Positions 44,623-53,652 of a DNA stretch of 64,000 bases are shown here, in pieces. The stretch's first letter is position 1. The number at the start of each line of letters is the position of its first letter. The stretch is taken from positions 4,402,001 to 4,466,000 of the forward strand of contig OZ245851.1 in NCBI GenBank assembly GCA_965228975.1, written 5' to 3'. Source of the DNA: JAJFJD01 sp965228975. GTDB taxonomy: Bacteria > Pseudomonadota > Alphaproteobacteria > UBA8366. The position numbers were made by a program, and so were the translations under genes. The notes beneath the pieces are model-generated. The model did no database searches, had not been told where the DNA came from, and was given only the letters and a program-made list of their open reading frames with translations.

Positions 44623-45095
44623 CAGTCGAATGCCTCCAGCACCTTCCGTTCGAGACCGTCCTTGATTTCGCGGCGGCTTTCCTCCGGATCGTCGATGAAC
44701 ATCGCATGGACATAGAGCGTCTTGCGATCGTCCGATACGTCGAGGCTGAGCGAGCCCGGCGTGAGCGACACCAGGTTCGCCACCAACATGATCTGGCCGT
44801 CATCCTTCGCGTCGAGCGGTACCGCAATGATGCCCGGACGGCTCCGATGCGCCGGGGTAATGACATCCCACACCACGCGGAGACTCGAGACGACCAGTTC
44901 ATACAAGAAGAAGAGGGCGAGACCCGTGACGCTCCAGACGCGTCCGAAATAGGTCGTCGCGCCGAACAACGGCCGCACGATCCAAAGCGCGCCGTAGCCG
45001 ACCGCGAATCCGCTGGCCAGGATCGGCCAGGCAAAACTACCCCACAACGCGGCCCAGCCGAGCGCCAGCAGTCCGTTCAGCAAAAGCAACGTCAT
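44622..45095 (-). CDS. mrpE: Na+/H+ antiporter subunit MrpE
   Basis: 157-residue subunit with an N-terminal membrane region and a cytoplasmic C-terminal domain (IIAVPLDAKDDGQIMLVANLVSLTPGSLSLDVSDDRKTLYVHAMF). The ATG at 45095 overlaps the mrpD stop; the much longer open frame through mrpD is a shadow. Confidence 0.93.
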   Translation of the reverse strand: MTLLLLNGLLALGWAALWGSFAWPILASGFAVGYGALWIVRPLFGATTYFGRVWSVTGLALFFLYELVVSSLRVVWDVITPAHRSRPGIIAVPLDAKDDGQIMLVANLVSLTPGSLSLDVSDDRKTLYVHAMFIDDPEESRREIKDGLERKVLEAFD

Positions 45096-46594
45096 CGCAC
45101 ACCTCGTAAGACCGTCTCGACATAGGCCGTGGGGTCGAGCAACTCGGTGGCGGACCGCTCGGCCGCGTTCAGGAATGGCTCCGGATAGAACCCGATCCAG
45201 AGCGTCAGCACGGCCAGGCCCGCGACCGGCACCAATAGGCAGGTCAGGTCGCGGCGACCGATAGCAGCGCGCGACGGCAATTCGCCGTCGGGATGCGGCT
45301 TCCAGAATGCCTCGGCCCAAATCTTGGTCATCGAGAACACCGTCAGCAACCCGACGAGCAAGGCGATCCCGGCGATGACATAGGCCTCGGCGTCGAGGCT
45401 CGCCTTGACCAGCAAATATTTCGCCCAGAAGCCGGAGAGCGGCGGGAATCCGGCGAGCGAAAAAGCCGGGATGAGGAACAGGATCGCCAGGATCGGCCGG
45501 GATTTGTACAGGCCGCCGATCCGATCCAGATCGAAGGAACCCGTGTAGCGCTGCACGACCCCGCTGATCAGGAACAGGTTCGCCTTCACGATGATGTGGT
45601 GCACCAGATAGAACACCGCCCCGGCAATCGCCAACGGCGCGAAGAGCGCCAAGCCGAGGACCATGTAGCCGATCTGACTGATGATGTGGAAGGAGAGGAT
45701 CTTGCGGAACTGGTTCTGCGCCGCGGCGCCCAGCACGCCGGTGATCATCGTCAACGCCGCGACCACCGACAGGATGCCGTGCGTGTAGCCGATGTCCTGG
45801 GTGAAGATCAGGGTGAAGGTGCGGATCAACGCATAGACGCCGACCTTCGTCAGCAGGCCCGCGAAGATCGCCGAAATGGCGACGGGCGGCGTGTGATAGG
45901 ACGCCGGCAGCCAGAAGAACAAGGGGAAGACCGCCGACTTGATCCCGAATGCGACGAGAAACAAAACAGCGACCGCCGTCAGCAAGCCGGTCTCTTCGCT
46001 CGCCTGAACGGCGACATGCAGGTCGGCCATGTTGAGTGTCCCGGTCAGGCCATACAGCAGGCCGATGCCGCCGAGAAAGAGGATCGTCGATACAAGGTTG
46101 AGCGCGACGTATTTGATGCCGCCATCCAATTGCGCCCGGTCGCCGCCCAAAACGAGCAGACCGAAGGACGCGATCAGCATGACCTCGAACCAGACATACA
46201 GGTTGAAGATGTCGCCGGTCAGGAAAGCCCCGCAAACGCCACCGACCAGGACATGATACAGCGCGTGGAACCCGAGCGCCTCCAGGCGGTCATCGATGTC
46301 CGCCAAGGCGTAGACCGCGACCGCCAGCCCGGCGATGGCCGTGATCAGGACCATGATAGCGCTCAACAGGTCCGCGACCAGCGTGATGCCGAACGGTGCC
46401 GCCCAACCGCCCATCTGCCCGGCGACGATGCCGCCGGTCCAAACCCGGACGGTCAGCCAAATCGCCGCGAGCAAGAGGGCGAGACTTCCCCCGATGCTGA
46501 TCGACCGCTGCAGCGCGGGCATGGCGCGCGCGCCGAAGGCGAGGATCGCCGTCGCAATCGGAATCAGGATCGGGAGGACGAGACCCCAACTCAT
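45092..46594 (-). CDS. mrpD: Na+/H+ antiporter subunit MrpD
   Basis: 500-residue, 14-TM subunit homologous to complex I NuoM/N. Key elements: the TM5 Glu region WFEVMLIASFGLLVLGG, the Lys-bearing FGIKSAVFPLFFWLPASYHTPP and the discontinuous helices around VYALIRTFTLIF. It forms part of the ion-translocating path with MrpA. Confidence 0.94.
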   Translation of the reverse strand: MSWGLVLPILIPIATAILAFGARAMPALQRSISIGGSLALLLAAIWLTVRVWTGGIVAGQMGGWAAPFGITLVADLLSAIMVLITAIAGLAVAVYALADIDDRLEALGFHALYHVLVGGVCGAFLTGDIFNLYVWFEVMLIASFGLLVLGGDRAQLDGGIKYVALNLVSTILFLGGIGLLYGLTGTLNMADLHVAVQASEETGLLTAVAVLFLVAFGIKSAVFPLFFWLPASYHTPPVAISAIFAGLLTKVGVYALIRTFTLIFTQDIGYTHGILSVVAALTMITGVLGAAAQNQFRKILSFHIISQIGYMVLGLALFAPLAIAGAVFYLVHHIIVKANLFLISGVVQRYTGSFDLDRIGGLYKSRPILAILFLIPAFSLAGFPPLSGFWAKYLLVKASLDAEAYVIAGIALLVGLLTVFSMTKIWAEAFWKPHPDGELPSRAAIGRRDLTCLLVPVAGLAVLTLWIGFYPEPFLNAAERSATELLDPTAYVETVLRGVR

Positions 46595-46980
46595 GACTCC
46601 GCCCCGTTCTTCCGGATGGCCGCGGCGGCCGTTGTCCCTTCGGCAATCTGCATGGCGTCGCCGTCGACGGTCCCGAGGACGCGCCAGGACCGGTAGACCA
46701 GAACCAAGGTGAAGGCGAGCAACCCGAACCCGATCACGATGGCCGTCAGCACCAGCGCCTGCGGCAAGGCATTGGCCACCGGCGCCGCGGGCGCGGACAG
46801 GCCGCCCGGCACCAGCGGCGGTTCGGCGCGGGTCATCCGCCCTGCGGCGAAGATGATCAGGTTCGCCGCGTTGCTGATCAGGACGAGCCCGAACAGGAAT
46901 TTCACGATGTTACGCCGAAGCATGAGATAGACGCTGGCGGCGACCAACGCGCCGACGAGAAGAGCCACAAGAGGTTCCAC
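46591..46980 (-). CDS. mrpC: Na+/H+ antiporter subunit MrpC
   Basis: 129-residue, three-TM NuoK-like subunit; VYLMLRRNIVKFLFGLVLISNAANLIIFAAG and the PQALVLTAIVIGFGLLAFTLVLVYR ending are conserved. It starts with GTG at 46980, two bases after the mrpB stop; the longer open frame covers mrpB and is not used. The C-terminal tail is slightly longer than usual. Confidence 0.92.
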   Translation of the reverse strand: MEPLVALLVGALVAASVYLMLRRNIVKFLFGLVLISNAANLIIFAAGRMTRAEPPLVPGGLSAPAAPVANALPQALVLTAIVIGFGLLAFTLVLVYRSWRVLGTVDGDAMQIAEGTTAAAAIRKNGAES

Positions 46981-46982
46981 GG

Positions 46983-47402
46983 TCAGTCCTCTTCTTCCAA
47001 CGCGAAGACGAAGGTCAGGACCGCACCGACCACGACGAGATAGACACCGACATCGAACATCAGGACCGTACTGACGGGCAGGCCCTTGCCGTCCGCGCTC
47101 GCGCCCGCGAACCACCACAGCCCGGTCAGGAAAGCGGCGTCCGCGAAGGCCGCCGTCAGGCCGGCGCATAACGCCACCCCGAGACCGGTCACGGCGATCA
47201 TCATGGGATCCACCCGCAGCGCTCGGCGTGCCGCCGCCGCCCCGTGCGCGATGGCGTAGAGCGCATATCCGGTCGCCGCCAGGAGGCCGCCGATGAATCC
47301 GCCGCCGGGCTCGTTGTGCCCCCGCAACAGCATGAACATCGAGAAGACCAGCATCAGGCTGACCAGAATCCGGGTCGCGGCGTTCAGGATGACGGAATTC
47401 AC
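46983..47402 (-). CDS. mrpB: Na+/H+ antiporter subunit MrpB
   Basis: 139-residue, four-TM subunit. MNSVILNAATRILVSLMLVFSMFMLLRGHNEPGGGFIGGLLAATGYALY is the MnhB family start (GHNEPGGGFIGG). It overlaps the mrpA stop by 4 nt. Confidence 0.93.
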   Translation of the reverse strand: MNSVILNAATRILVSLMLVFSMFMLLRGHNEPGGGFIGGLLAATGYALYAIAHGAAAARRALRVDPMMIAVTGLGVALCAGLTAAFADAAFLTGLWWFAGASADGKGLPVSTVLMFDVGVYLVVVGAVLTFVFALEEED

Positions 47403-49702
47403 GATGCGTCCTCCGAACGGGGGCGCGCCTTGAGGACCGCATAGGCGGCCAGTGCGGCGATCACGACCACGGCGATCTCACCGAACGTATCCAGGGCCCG
47501 GAAGTCGACCAGGATCACATTGACGATGTTGCGGCCGAAGGCGGCGGGAACGCTGTTCTCCTCGAAGAAGGCCGTCAGCGTGCGGTCGAAAGGAGTGTGC
47601 GTCACCGCCAGGAGAACCAATGTGACAACCGCTCCGGTGCCGAATGCCAAGACGGCATCGCGCCGCCGGCCCCAGCGGCTGGTCTGCGCGACCGTATTCA
47701 ACCGCGGCAATCGCAGCAGAACCACCGCTACCAGGATCACCACGAGCGATTCGACAAGAAGTTGCGTGATCGCGACGTCCGGCGCGCCGTTTAGCAGGAA
47801 CAAGAGGGCGACGCCGACGCCGACGGTTCCAAGCGCGGCCATGGCGGCCAACCGGGACGCGGAAAACACGACCGCAACGGTGCCCGCGAGGACCAACGCA
47901 GCGACGCCCCATTCCACCAACGCCAGACTGGGCCAAGCGCTCGGCAATTTCAGCGCATCCCGCAAGACCAGCGTCGCCCCGACCGACAGGGTCAGGACCG
48001 TGAAGACCACCGCGATATACCGGCGCAACAACCCGCCCTGCAGCCAATCCGTCTGCGCCGCCGCAATCCAGCGCAGCCCCTGCAGGCACCGATCGTACGC
48101 TTCGTCGCCGCTGATCGGCAGGCGCGCGAAGCTCGCAGCCAATACATCGCGCAATCGCCAATGGCCCGCGTAGATCGCGATCCCCGTCAGGAACGTCATC
48201 ATGCTGAGCATGAGCGGCAGGTTGATACCGTGCCAGAGGGCCAACTGGACCGTTTCCGGGCGCCCGAGGATCGCCGCGACGCCGGGCTGCACCAATGTGT
48301 CCGCGACCAGCGCCGGCGCGACGCCGAATGCCAGCCCCATCACGGCGAGCAACAAGGGACCGACCCACATTCGGAACGGCACCTCCGCCGGCGCCCTCGG
48401 CGTGGACGTTCGTTCGCCGAAGAAGGGCTGGAGGGCCACGATCCCTGCAACGCCCACCATCAATGCGTTGGCGAGGACAGCCGCAGACGCCACCAACGCC
48501 GGTTCGGAGGCGATCGCCAAGGCGCCTTCGTATTTCAGCTCCTTGCCGATGAACCCGAGGAACGGCGGAAAGCCGGCCATCGACAACGCGGACGCGGCCG
48601 CGATGAAGACAGTGATCGGCATGACGCGCCGGAGGCCACCCAATTGGCGGATATCGCGGGTTCCGGTGCTGTAGTCGATATTGCCGACCACAAGGAACAA
48701 CGCCGCCTTATAAAGGGAATGGACGATAAGGAAGGTAACGGCGGCGGCGACGGCGACCGTCGCTTCCGCGCCTAGGAACATGGTCAACGTCCCGAGCGCC
48801 ATGACCGTGGTATAGGCCAACATCATCTTGAGGTCGGTCTGCCGAATCGCCAACAGCGAGGCGTAAATAGCGGTCGCCGCCCCGAAGGCCGTCAGCGTCC
48901 AGATCCATAAATCGGTCCCGCTCAGCGTCGGATGCATCCGCGCCAACAAATAAACGCCGGCTTTCACCATGGTCGCGGAATGCAGGAACGCGCTGACCGG
49001 CGTCGGCGCGGCCATCGCATTCGGCAGCCAAAAATGAAACGGAACCTGCGCCGATTTGGTGAAGGCGCCGATCAGGATCAGCACGAGGATACCGGCGTAA
49101 TGGGGGTGTGCGCGGATAAGGTCGCCACTGGCGATGATTTCCGACAGTTCGAAACTGTCGGCCGCGTTGCCGAGCAGGATGAATCCGGCAAGCAGGACCA
49201 GCCCGCCGGCGCCGGTTACCAACAGCGCTTGCAGCGCCGACCGGCGCGCCTTGGGCGACGTGTGGTCATAGCCGATCAACAGATAGGACGTGATCGTCGT
49301 TACTTCCCAAAAGACGAACAGAGTGATCAGGTTGTCGGCCAGGACCAGCCCCAGCATCCCGCCCATGAACAGAGAAAGGTAGAGAAAGAAGCGGCAGAAA
49401 TGGGCATGGCCCGCGAGGTAAGCCGATGAGTAGGTCAGGATAACGATGCTGATGACGCTGATCAGGAGCCCGAATGTCAGGCTCAGACCATCGATGAGAA
49501 ACGAGAAGTTGACGCCGATGCCCGGCACCCATGGCACGCCGATCCGCAAGGCCTCTCCCGCGGCCACCGTCGGCAGCAAACTCGCCAATAGCCCCGCGGC
49601 GGCGATTGCGGGTACAAGCGCCAGCGGCACCGTTAGGCGCGCCATTGGCGACAACGTCGCCCGCATCGGCCGGTCGGCCGGATCTTTAGTCCCCGAATTC
49701 AT
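47399..49702 (-). CDS. mrpA: Na+/H+ antiporter subunit MrpA
   Basis: 767-residue NuoL-like subunit, first gene of the operon. The N-terminal antiporter core has LFVFWEVTTITSYLLIGYDHTSPKARR (TM5 Glu), GAFTKSAQVPFHFWLPNAMAAPTPVSAFLHSATMVKAGVYL (Lys) and later helices; the C-terminal part carries the DUF4040 region (LNGAPDVAITQLLVESLVVILVAVVLLRLP) and DTFGEIAVVVIAALAAYAVL. The start at 49702 has only a weak ribosome site; later ATGs at about 49666 and 49645 are alternatives. Upstream are 163 bases without genes. The operon should confer Na+ and alkali tolerance and proton-motive-force control. Confidence 0.93.
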   Translation of the reverse strand: MNSGTKDPADRPMRATLSPMARLTVPLALVPAIAAAGLLASLLPTVAAGEALRIGVPWVPGIGVNFSFLIDGLSLTFGLLISVISIVILTYSSAYLAGHAHFCRFFLYLSLFMGGMLGLVLADNLITLFVFWEVTTITSYLLIGYDHTSPKARRSALQALLVTGAGGLVLLAGFILLGNAADSFELSEIIASGDLIRAHPHYAGILVLILIGAFTKSAQVPFHFWLPNAMAAPTPVSAFLHSATMVKAGVYLLARMHPTLSGTDLWIWTLTAFGAATAIYASLLAIRQTDLKMMLAYTTVMALGTLTMFLGAEATVAVAAAVTFLIVHSLYKAALFLVVGNIDYSTGTRDIRQLGGLRRVMPITVFIAAASALSMAGFPPFLGFIGKELKYEGALAIASEPALVASAAVLANALMVGVAGIVALQPFFGERTSTPRAPAEVPFRMWVGPLLLAVMGLAFGVAPALVADTLVQPGVAAILGRPETVQLALWHGINLPLMLSMMTFLTGIAIYAGHWRLRDVLAASFARLPISGDEAYDRCLQGLRWIAAAQTDWLQGGLLRRYIAVVFTVLTLSVGATLVLRDALKLPSAWPSLALVEWGVAALVLAGTVAVVFSASRLAAMAALGTVGVGVALLFLLNGAPDVAITQLLVESLVVILVAVVLLRLPRLNTVAQTSRWGRRRDAVLAFGTGAVVTLVLLAVTHTPFDRTLTAFFEENSVPAAFGRNIVNVILVDFRALDTFGEIAVVVIAALAAYAVLKARPRSEDAS

Positions 49703-49864
49703 GATCCCGTCGACTCTTTAAGTATCGTTTCTCGTTGGCGTTCGGATTACGCGCCCGGGCCTCCGACATAGTCCTGACAACGACCATGTATTCCCCGTCG
49801 GCAGCCGGCCGCCCACCGGGCGGCCGACGCCTAACACACGGGGCAATTTGATTTTTTGATGCGC

Positions 49865-50122
49865 TTATCGATCCGGCATTACACCTGCCGCCGGCCCGGA
49901 CGAAACCCTATCGGACGTGCGTTCGATTGCGGCGAGCGCGTCCTTGATGCGCAGCTTTCGCCGTTTCATCTCCTGCATCGCCAAACCGTCAACCGCCGGC
50001 CGCGCCGTTTCTCGGCCGATTCGGTCTTCGAGTTCCCGATGGATCCGGATCAGGGTTTCATAGCGGCGGGTGAGCGCCGGTCCGTCGCTGTACTCGATGT
50101 TCAACGCAGTGCTGGAACTCAT
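49865..50122 (-). CDS. YdcH/DUF465 family protein
   Basis: 85-residue cytoplasmic protein with the helical YdcH/DUF465 pattern RYETLIRIHRELEDRIGRET...DGLAMQEMKRRKLRIKDALAAIE. Function unknown. Its ATG overlaps the isocitrate dehydrogenase stop (ATGA), so it is translated from the same messenger. It has flexible tails at both ends. Confidence 0.8.
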   Translation of the reverse strand: MSSSTALNIEYSDGPALTRRYETLIRIHRELEDRIGRETARPAVDGLAMQEMKRRKLRIKDALAAIERTSDRVSSGPAAGVMPDR

Positions 50123-51648
50123 GTGTTTTCTCCCTGGGCCAAGGTGTATCCGGCGGTTCCGTCAAAATGCTGGAGCTTTTCGACATGCATCCAACGGTGG
50201 ATATCGCCGATACGGCTCAGCAGGGCGAGGAGGTCGGCGTCGCCCTGCGATCGGTCGCCCTCGGTCCATGCGAACCGGCATCGCCAATGGTTTACGGTGT
50301 CGGTGTATGAGCTGCGCCCCGGGTAAACCTTCGTTCCGCGGTTCGAGATCATCGAGAGCCGAAAGCTGGTCCCGAAAATCGCGGTCTCCAGGCTCTGCCC
50401 TAGTGCATCCGCGTTGCCCTTCCATTCGATGAATACGTCGACGCCGGCTGTCTCGCGCGACACCTCGCCCAACGGGCCATGAACCACGTCGGGCATTTGC
50501 AGCGGTTTGTGTTTTCTATTCACCAACTGCCGGGCGCTGCGTCCGAAGTTATCGATGATGGCGCCCGCGAAGGCGGCAGTGCCGACCGGATCGGCATCGC
50601 GCGCTATATCGGCGGTCAGCTGCGTCCCATCCTCGAGCGTGCAATACAATGCATTCTCGATAACGCTGGCGACTTCGCGCTCGCCAATGTGGCGCAACAT
50701 CATAACAGCGGAAAGAATTAGCGCGGTCGGATTGGCGATCCCTTCGCCCGCGATATCCGGCGCCGACCCATGGACCGCTTCAAACATGGCGACATGGCGT
50801 CCAAGGTTTGCGCTCGGCGCCAAGCCGAGACCACCGACCAGGCCGGCGGCAAGATCGCTTAGAATGTCGCCGTTCATGTTGGTGGTTACCAATACGTCGA
50901 AGGATTCGGGAGCGACCACCATCTTGTGGGCACAGTTATCGACCACGAGATGTCCGGACTCGAACTCGGGATGATCGGCGGCCACCGCCTCAAAGGTCGA
51001 TTTGAAGAGCCCTTCGGTCAGCTTCATGATGTTCGCCTTGGTCGCGCATTCGACCTTGCGCCGATCCTCCGCGCGCGCCAGCGCGAAAGCGAGCCGCGCG
51101 ACCTTCTCGCTGCCTTTCCGGGAAATCAGTTTGAGGCACTGCGCAACGTCGGGTGTCTGCATATGCTCGATGCCGGCGTAAAGATCCTCCACATTCTCCC
51201 GGACCACGACGAAGTCGATATCCCGTCCTGCAAATGGTGTTGCGATGCCCGGCAGCGCCTTCACGGGCCGAATATTTGCGTACAGCTCGAAGAGTTTGCG
51301 CAACGTCACGTTCGCGCTCTTTTCACCGAACCCGATCGGCGTTTCCAGCGGGCCTTTCAACACCACGCCGGCGCCCTCGATCGCGTCCAGGGTTTCATCG
51401 GGCACACCGGAGGCAATGCCGTCGCGGAATACACTGGAACCCGCGTCGCAAACCTGCCAGTTGACCGAAGCGCCCGCCTCCTCGACAACGCTCATGACCG
51501 AACGCATCAGTTCCGGCCCGACGCCATCGCCCGGAAGGACGACGACCGAATGCGTAACTTGTTTTTCCCGATCCACCGATGTCGCGGTAGACGGCAACGA
51601 CCGGACGTTGCCGGACGACGATCCTAAAGAGTCGAATTCATACATCAT
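50119..51648 (-). CDS. Isocitrate dehydrogenase, alphaproteobacterial C-extended type, predicted NAD-dependent
   Basis: 509-residue beta-decarboxylating dehydrogenase. The substrate phosphorylation-loop region is SANVTLRK (111-118); EAVHGSAPDIAGEGIANPT contains Asp298-Ile299 where NADP enzymes have Lys-Tyr, predicting NAD use. A C-terminal extension of about 150 residues (SRETAGVDVFIEW...) matches the larger alphaproteobacterial/Thermus-type enzyme. The first 30 residues are a Ser-rich extra tail. ATG 51648 has a strong GGAGGA site; a second ATG follows directly. It oxidises isocitrate to 2-oxoglutarate in the TCA cycle. A LysR-type dyad lies 39-90 bases upstream. Confidence 0.88.
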   Translation of the reverse strand: MMYEFDSLGSSSGNVRSLPSTATSVDREKQVTHSVVVLPGDGVGPELMRSVMSVVEEAGASVNWQVCDAGSSVFRDGIASGVPDETLDAIEGAGVVLKGPLETPIGFGEKSANVTLRKLFELYANIRPVKALPGIATPFAGRDIDFVVVRENVEDLYAGIEHMQTPDVAQCLKLISRKGSEKVARLAFALARAEDRRKVECATKANIMKLTEGLFKSTFEAVAADHPEFESGHLVVDNCAHKMVVAPESFDVLVTTNMNGDILSDLAAGLVGGLGLAPSANLGRHVAMFEAVHGSAPDIAGEGIANPTALILSAVMMLRHIGEREVASVIENALYCTLEDGTQLTADIARDADPVGTAAFAGAIIDNFGRSARQLVNRKHKPLQMPDVVHGPLGEVSRETAGVDVFIEWKGNADALGQSLETAIFGTSFRLSMISNRGTKVYPGRSSYTDTVNHWRCRFAWTEGDRSQGDADLLALLSRIGDIHRWMHVEKLQHFDGTAGYTLAQGENT

Positions 51649-51686
51649 TGCAGTTCCTCCATACCGCTTGATATGAGACTGCACAG

Positions 51687-51738
51687 AAGATTGTCCCAAT
51701 CGATACATACAGGGCGTTTGATTGGTTTTATCTATTAG
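51687..51738. promoter_or_regulatory. Paired dyad operator upstream of isocitrate dehydrogenase
   Basis: Strong 21-bp element TTGATTG-N7-CTATTAG at 51718-51738 (a T-N11-A LysR-type dyad) and a weaker AAGATTG-N7-CGATACA at 51687-51707, offset exactly 31 bp toward the gene. The same strong-distal/weak-proximal arrangement occurs upstream of both universal stress genes. Confidence 0.5.
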
Positions 51739-51774
51739 TGAAAATTCGATTGCCGGCGACGGTCGAGGGCGGAT

Positions 51775-52785
51775 CTAGGCAGGTTCCGGTTCGGCCATTT
51801 CCAATCGTTCCGGGGCCTTGTCCGGGGCGGGAATCTTGACCGGGGTCTCGAATCCGATCGGTTTCACCGCCAGAACCGAACAGTCGATCTGGTTGAGGAT
51901 CGATTCCGCCGTATTGCCGATCAACAGCCCGCTGATGCCGGTGCGAGCGACGGTGCCCATCACGATCAATTCGACCCGTTTTTTGCGGGCAATCTCCGGG
52001 ATCACCACGCGGGCATCGCCTTTGATGAGATGCAATTGCCGGCGCCGGTTCTCGATTTCATAACCGTCGACCACGCCATCGAGCAGCGCCTTCCGGTGCT
52101 TTCGCTCCAACCGGAGCATCTTGTCGAGCTCGGCCTCGGGAATCTTAATCCGAGGATTGGACCGCAACATCTTCTCGCCTTCGAACTGCCAGGCGTTCAC
52201 GATCTGGAGCTCGCTTTTCTCGATCGCGGATAGCGACGTTGCCAGGTCCATGATCAACGTGTTGAGACCGTTGCGTTCGGCGTCTGCGCCGTGGGGGTCC
52301 ACGGCGGCAAGGATACGAGCGTACTTCTTGCGTTGACTCTGCTTGATGATCCAAACCGGGCAGGGACATTTCCGCAGCAAATGCAGGTCCAGACTTCCGA
52401 AAAACAGGTTGCGCCCTTCCCGGTTGCCCGTCGCATCCTTCATCACCAGATCGTGGCCGTTCCGAAGCACCTCCTCGATGATCTCAATGAAGGCGACGCC
52501 CTGGGCCAAGAGGCACTGTACGGAAACGCCCCGCTTTTCCAGGTCCGCAGCGATTTCACGAAGTCGCTTTTCACGCTGCTCGAACACCTGCTGCTCCAGG
52601 TCCCAAGACGTCCGCTCGGTCATGCCGCCAAGAAAGCGGGCATAATCGCCGATGCCGCGTTGCATGATATCAATCAGGGTCAGCGCGGCGTTGTTCGCCT
52701 TGGCAAGCGCACAGGCGCGCTCGACAACCGCTTGCGGTGGCCCTTGTTCGTCGCAGACCAACAAAATTTTCTTAAAGCGTTTCAT
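51775..52785 (-). CDS. Tandem-domain universal stress protein (UspE-like), copy 1
   Basis: 336 residues with two Usp domains. Domain 1 (about 1-145) begins MKRFKKILLVCDEQ and ends NLFFGSLDLHLLRKCPCPVWIIK; domain 2 (about 155-315) begins YARILAAVDPHG and ends with the ATP-binding-like ELIVMGTVARTGISGLLIGNTAESILNQIDCSVLAVKP. UspE-type proteins accumulate in stasis, oxidative and low-energy stress. A Pro/Glu-rich tail follows. The start is ATG at 52785. Copy 2 of the same organisation lies 3.4 kb away, facing the same way. Confidence 0.9.
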   Translation of the reverse strand: MKRFKKILLVCDEQGPPQAVVERACALAKANNAALTLIDIMQRGIGDYARFLGGMTERTSWDLEQQVFEQREKRLREIAADLEKRGVSVQCLLAQGVAFIEIIEEVLRNGHDLVMKDATGNREGRNLFFGSLDLHLLRKCPCPVWIIKQSQRKKYARILAAVDPHGADAERNGLNTLIMDLATSLSAIEKSELQIVNAWQFEGEKMLRSNPRIKIPEAELDKMLRLERKHRKALLDGVVDGYEIENRRRQLHLIKGDARVVIPEIARKKRVELIVMGTVARTGISGLLIGNTAESILNQIDCSVLAVKPIGFETPVKIPAPDKAPERLEMAEPEPA

Positions 52786-52883
52786 CCGTCCATCACCAGT
52801 CCTGTTTCACTCCCTGACAATCGGGCCAAAAAGGGCCGGCACAACTCGCCGCCAGGTCCGCTTAGGGAAATTGGGCGACCAAC

Positions 52884-52935
52884 TTTATCGGGCCAATCGA
52901 ATTTAAAATGTGTCTTGATTGGACTTGTCTATGAG
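52884..52935. promoter_or_regulatory. Paired dyad operator upstream of Usp copy 1
   Basis: Strong TTGATTG-N7-CTATGAG at 52915-52935 and weaker TTTATCG-GGCCAAT-CGAATTT at 52884-52904, again offset by 31 bp. The core GGGCCAATCGA is shared with the element in front of the OxyR-like gene. The remainder of the 215-base gap shows nothing else. Confidence 0.5.
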
Positions 52936-53000
52936 ATCGCCGTGATGCCTTCCCGCTTTCACGGCGCGTCCCGGCAAGCGTCGGGAGCATCGGTCCCGTG

Positions 53001-53342
53001 TCATACGAGCGCGCAATCGCTGGCCTCGTTGCTACGCTCGTTGACATCCTCGCTCCCGGACAACGCGTCGGGCACGCCGCCACCCTCGCCAACCCTTAGC
53101 GTCCGAGGCGTCCATTCCTGCCTACCGCCCGCACATTCAGGCGAACCGCCGGACACAACGGCCGTCGTCCGGAGGAGACCCGGCCCGTCGCCGGGCATCG
53201 TCGCCGACGCGGGCCCGACGGCGACTGCCGTCAGGACGGTGCCGATAAACAGGGCCTCGAGCGACAACTTTCTACGGCCGGAAAGTAGGGGCCGATCCGC
53301 GATATCGCAGGCTGCCAGCCGGTCAATACGCCGATCACACAT
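53001..53342 (-). CDS. Small exported hypothetical protein
   Basis: 113 residues starting at an ATG that overlaps the upstream 60-residue gene stop (ATGTGTGA), suggesting translational coupling. The N-terminal 25 residues are charged, followed by a hydrophobic signal-like segment (LSLEALFIGTVLTAVAVGPASA) and then a Gly/Ser-rich, poorly structured tail. A longer in-frame version (to 53429) overlaps the other gene and is less likely. I do not recognise a family; coding status is moderately sure from the coupling and codon bias only. Confidence 0.4.
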   Translation of the reverse strand: MCDRRIDRLAACDIADRPLLSGRRKLSLEALFIGTVLTAVAVGPASATMPGDGPGLLRTTAVVSGGSPECAGGRQEWTPRTLRVGEGGGVPDALSGSEDVNERSNEASDCALV

Positions 53343-53517
53343 GAAGGTCCACCGTCGTGCCGCGGGTGGTATCGACCGGCACGCGTGTCGCGGTTCGCGT
53401 CGTGACCGACCGCGGATTCCGGCGCACACCTTCCGGATTCGGCGGGCGCCGATACCATGTCGCGGGACCCATCCAATGGGTCGAAGAACCGATTGGCGCG
53501 ATGTTGAATGTCGTCAT
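53335..53517 (-). CDS. 60-residue hypothetical stress-island peptide
   Basis: 60 residues from the ATG at 53517, preceded 8 nt upstream by a strong GGAGG ribosome site, which decides this start over one three codons earlier. The protein (MTTFNIAPIGSSTHWMGPATWYRRPP...) is Arg/Thr/Pro-rich, without membrane segment or cysteine. No family recognised. It is divergent from the OxyR-like gene across 135 bases that contain a dyad of the local motif. Confidence 0.55.
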   Translation of the reverse strand: MTTFNIAPIGSSTHWMGPATWYRRPPNPEGVRRNPRSVTTRTATRVPVDTTRGTTVDLHV

Positions 53518-53572
53518 TTCCTGCACCTCCCGCTCATTACGGTTTCGTCCTAATCGAAATGGGGTTTGACTT

Positions 53573-53593
53573 TTGATTGGGCCAATCGATTTT
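53573..53593. promoter_or_regulatory. Dyad in the OxyR-like divergent promoter
   Basis: TTGATTG-GGCCAAT-CGATTTT, embedded with the palindrome GATTGG-G-CCAATC. It lies 60 bases before the OxyR-like start and 56 before the start of the divergent small gene, where LysR regulators usually bind to autoregulate. A further half-site TCGATAG at 53604-53610 is 31 bp on. Confidence 0.5.
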
Positions 53594-53652
53594 ATTCGGG
53601 AGTTCGATAGAAAACCCCAACCACCAAACTTCGGATTTCAAGAGGACGATAC

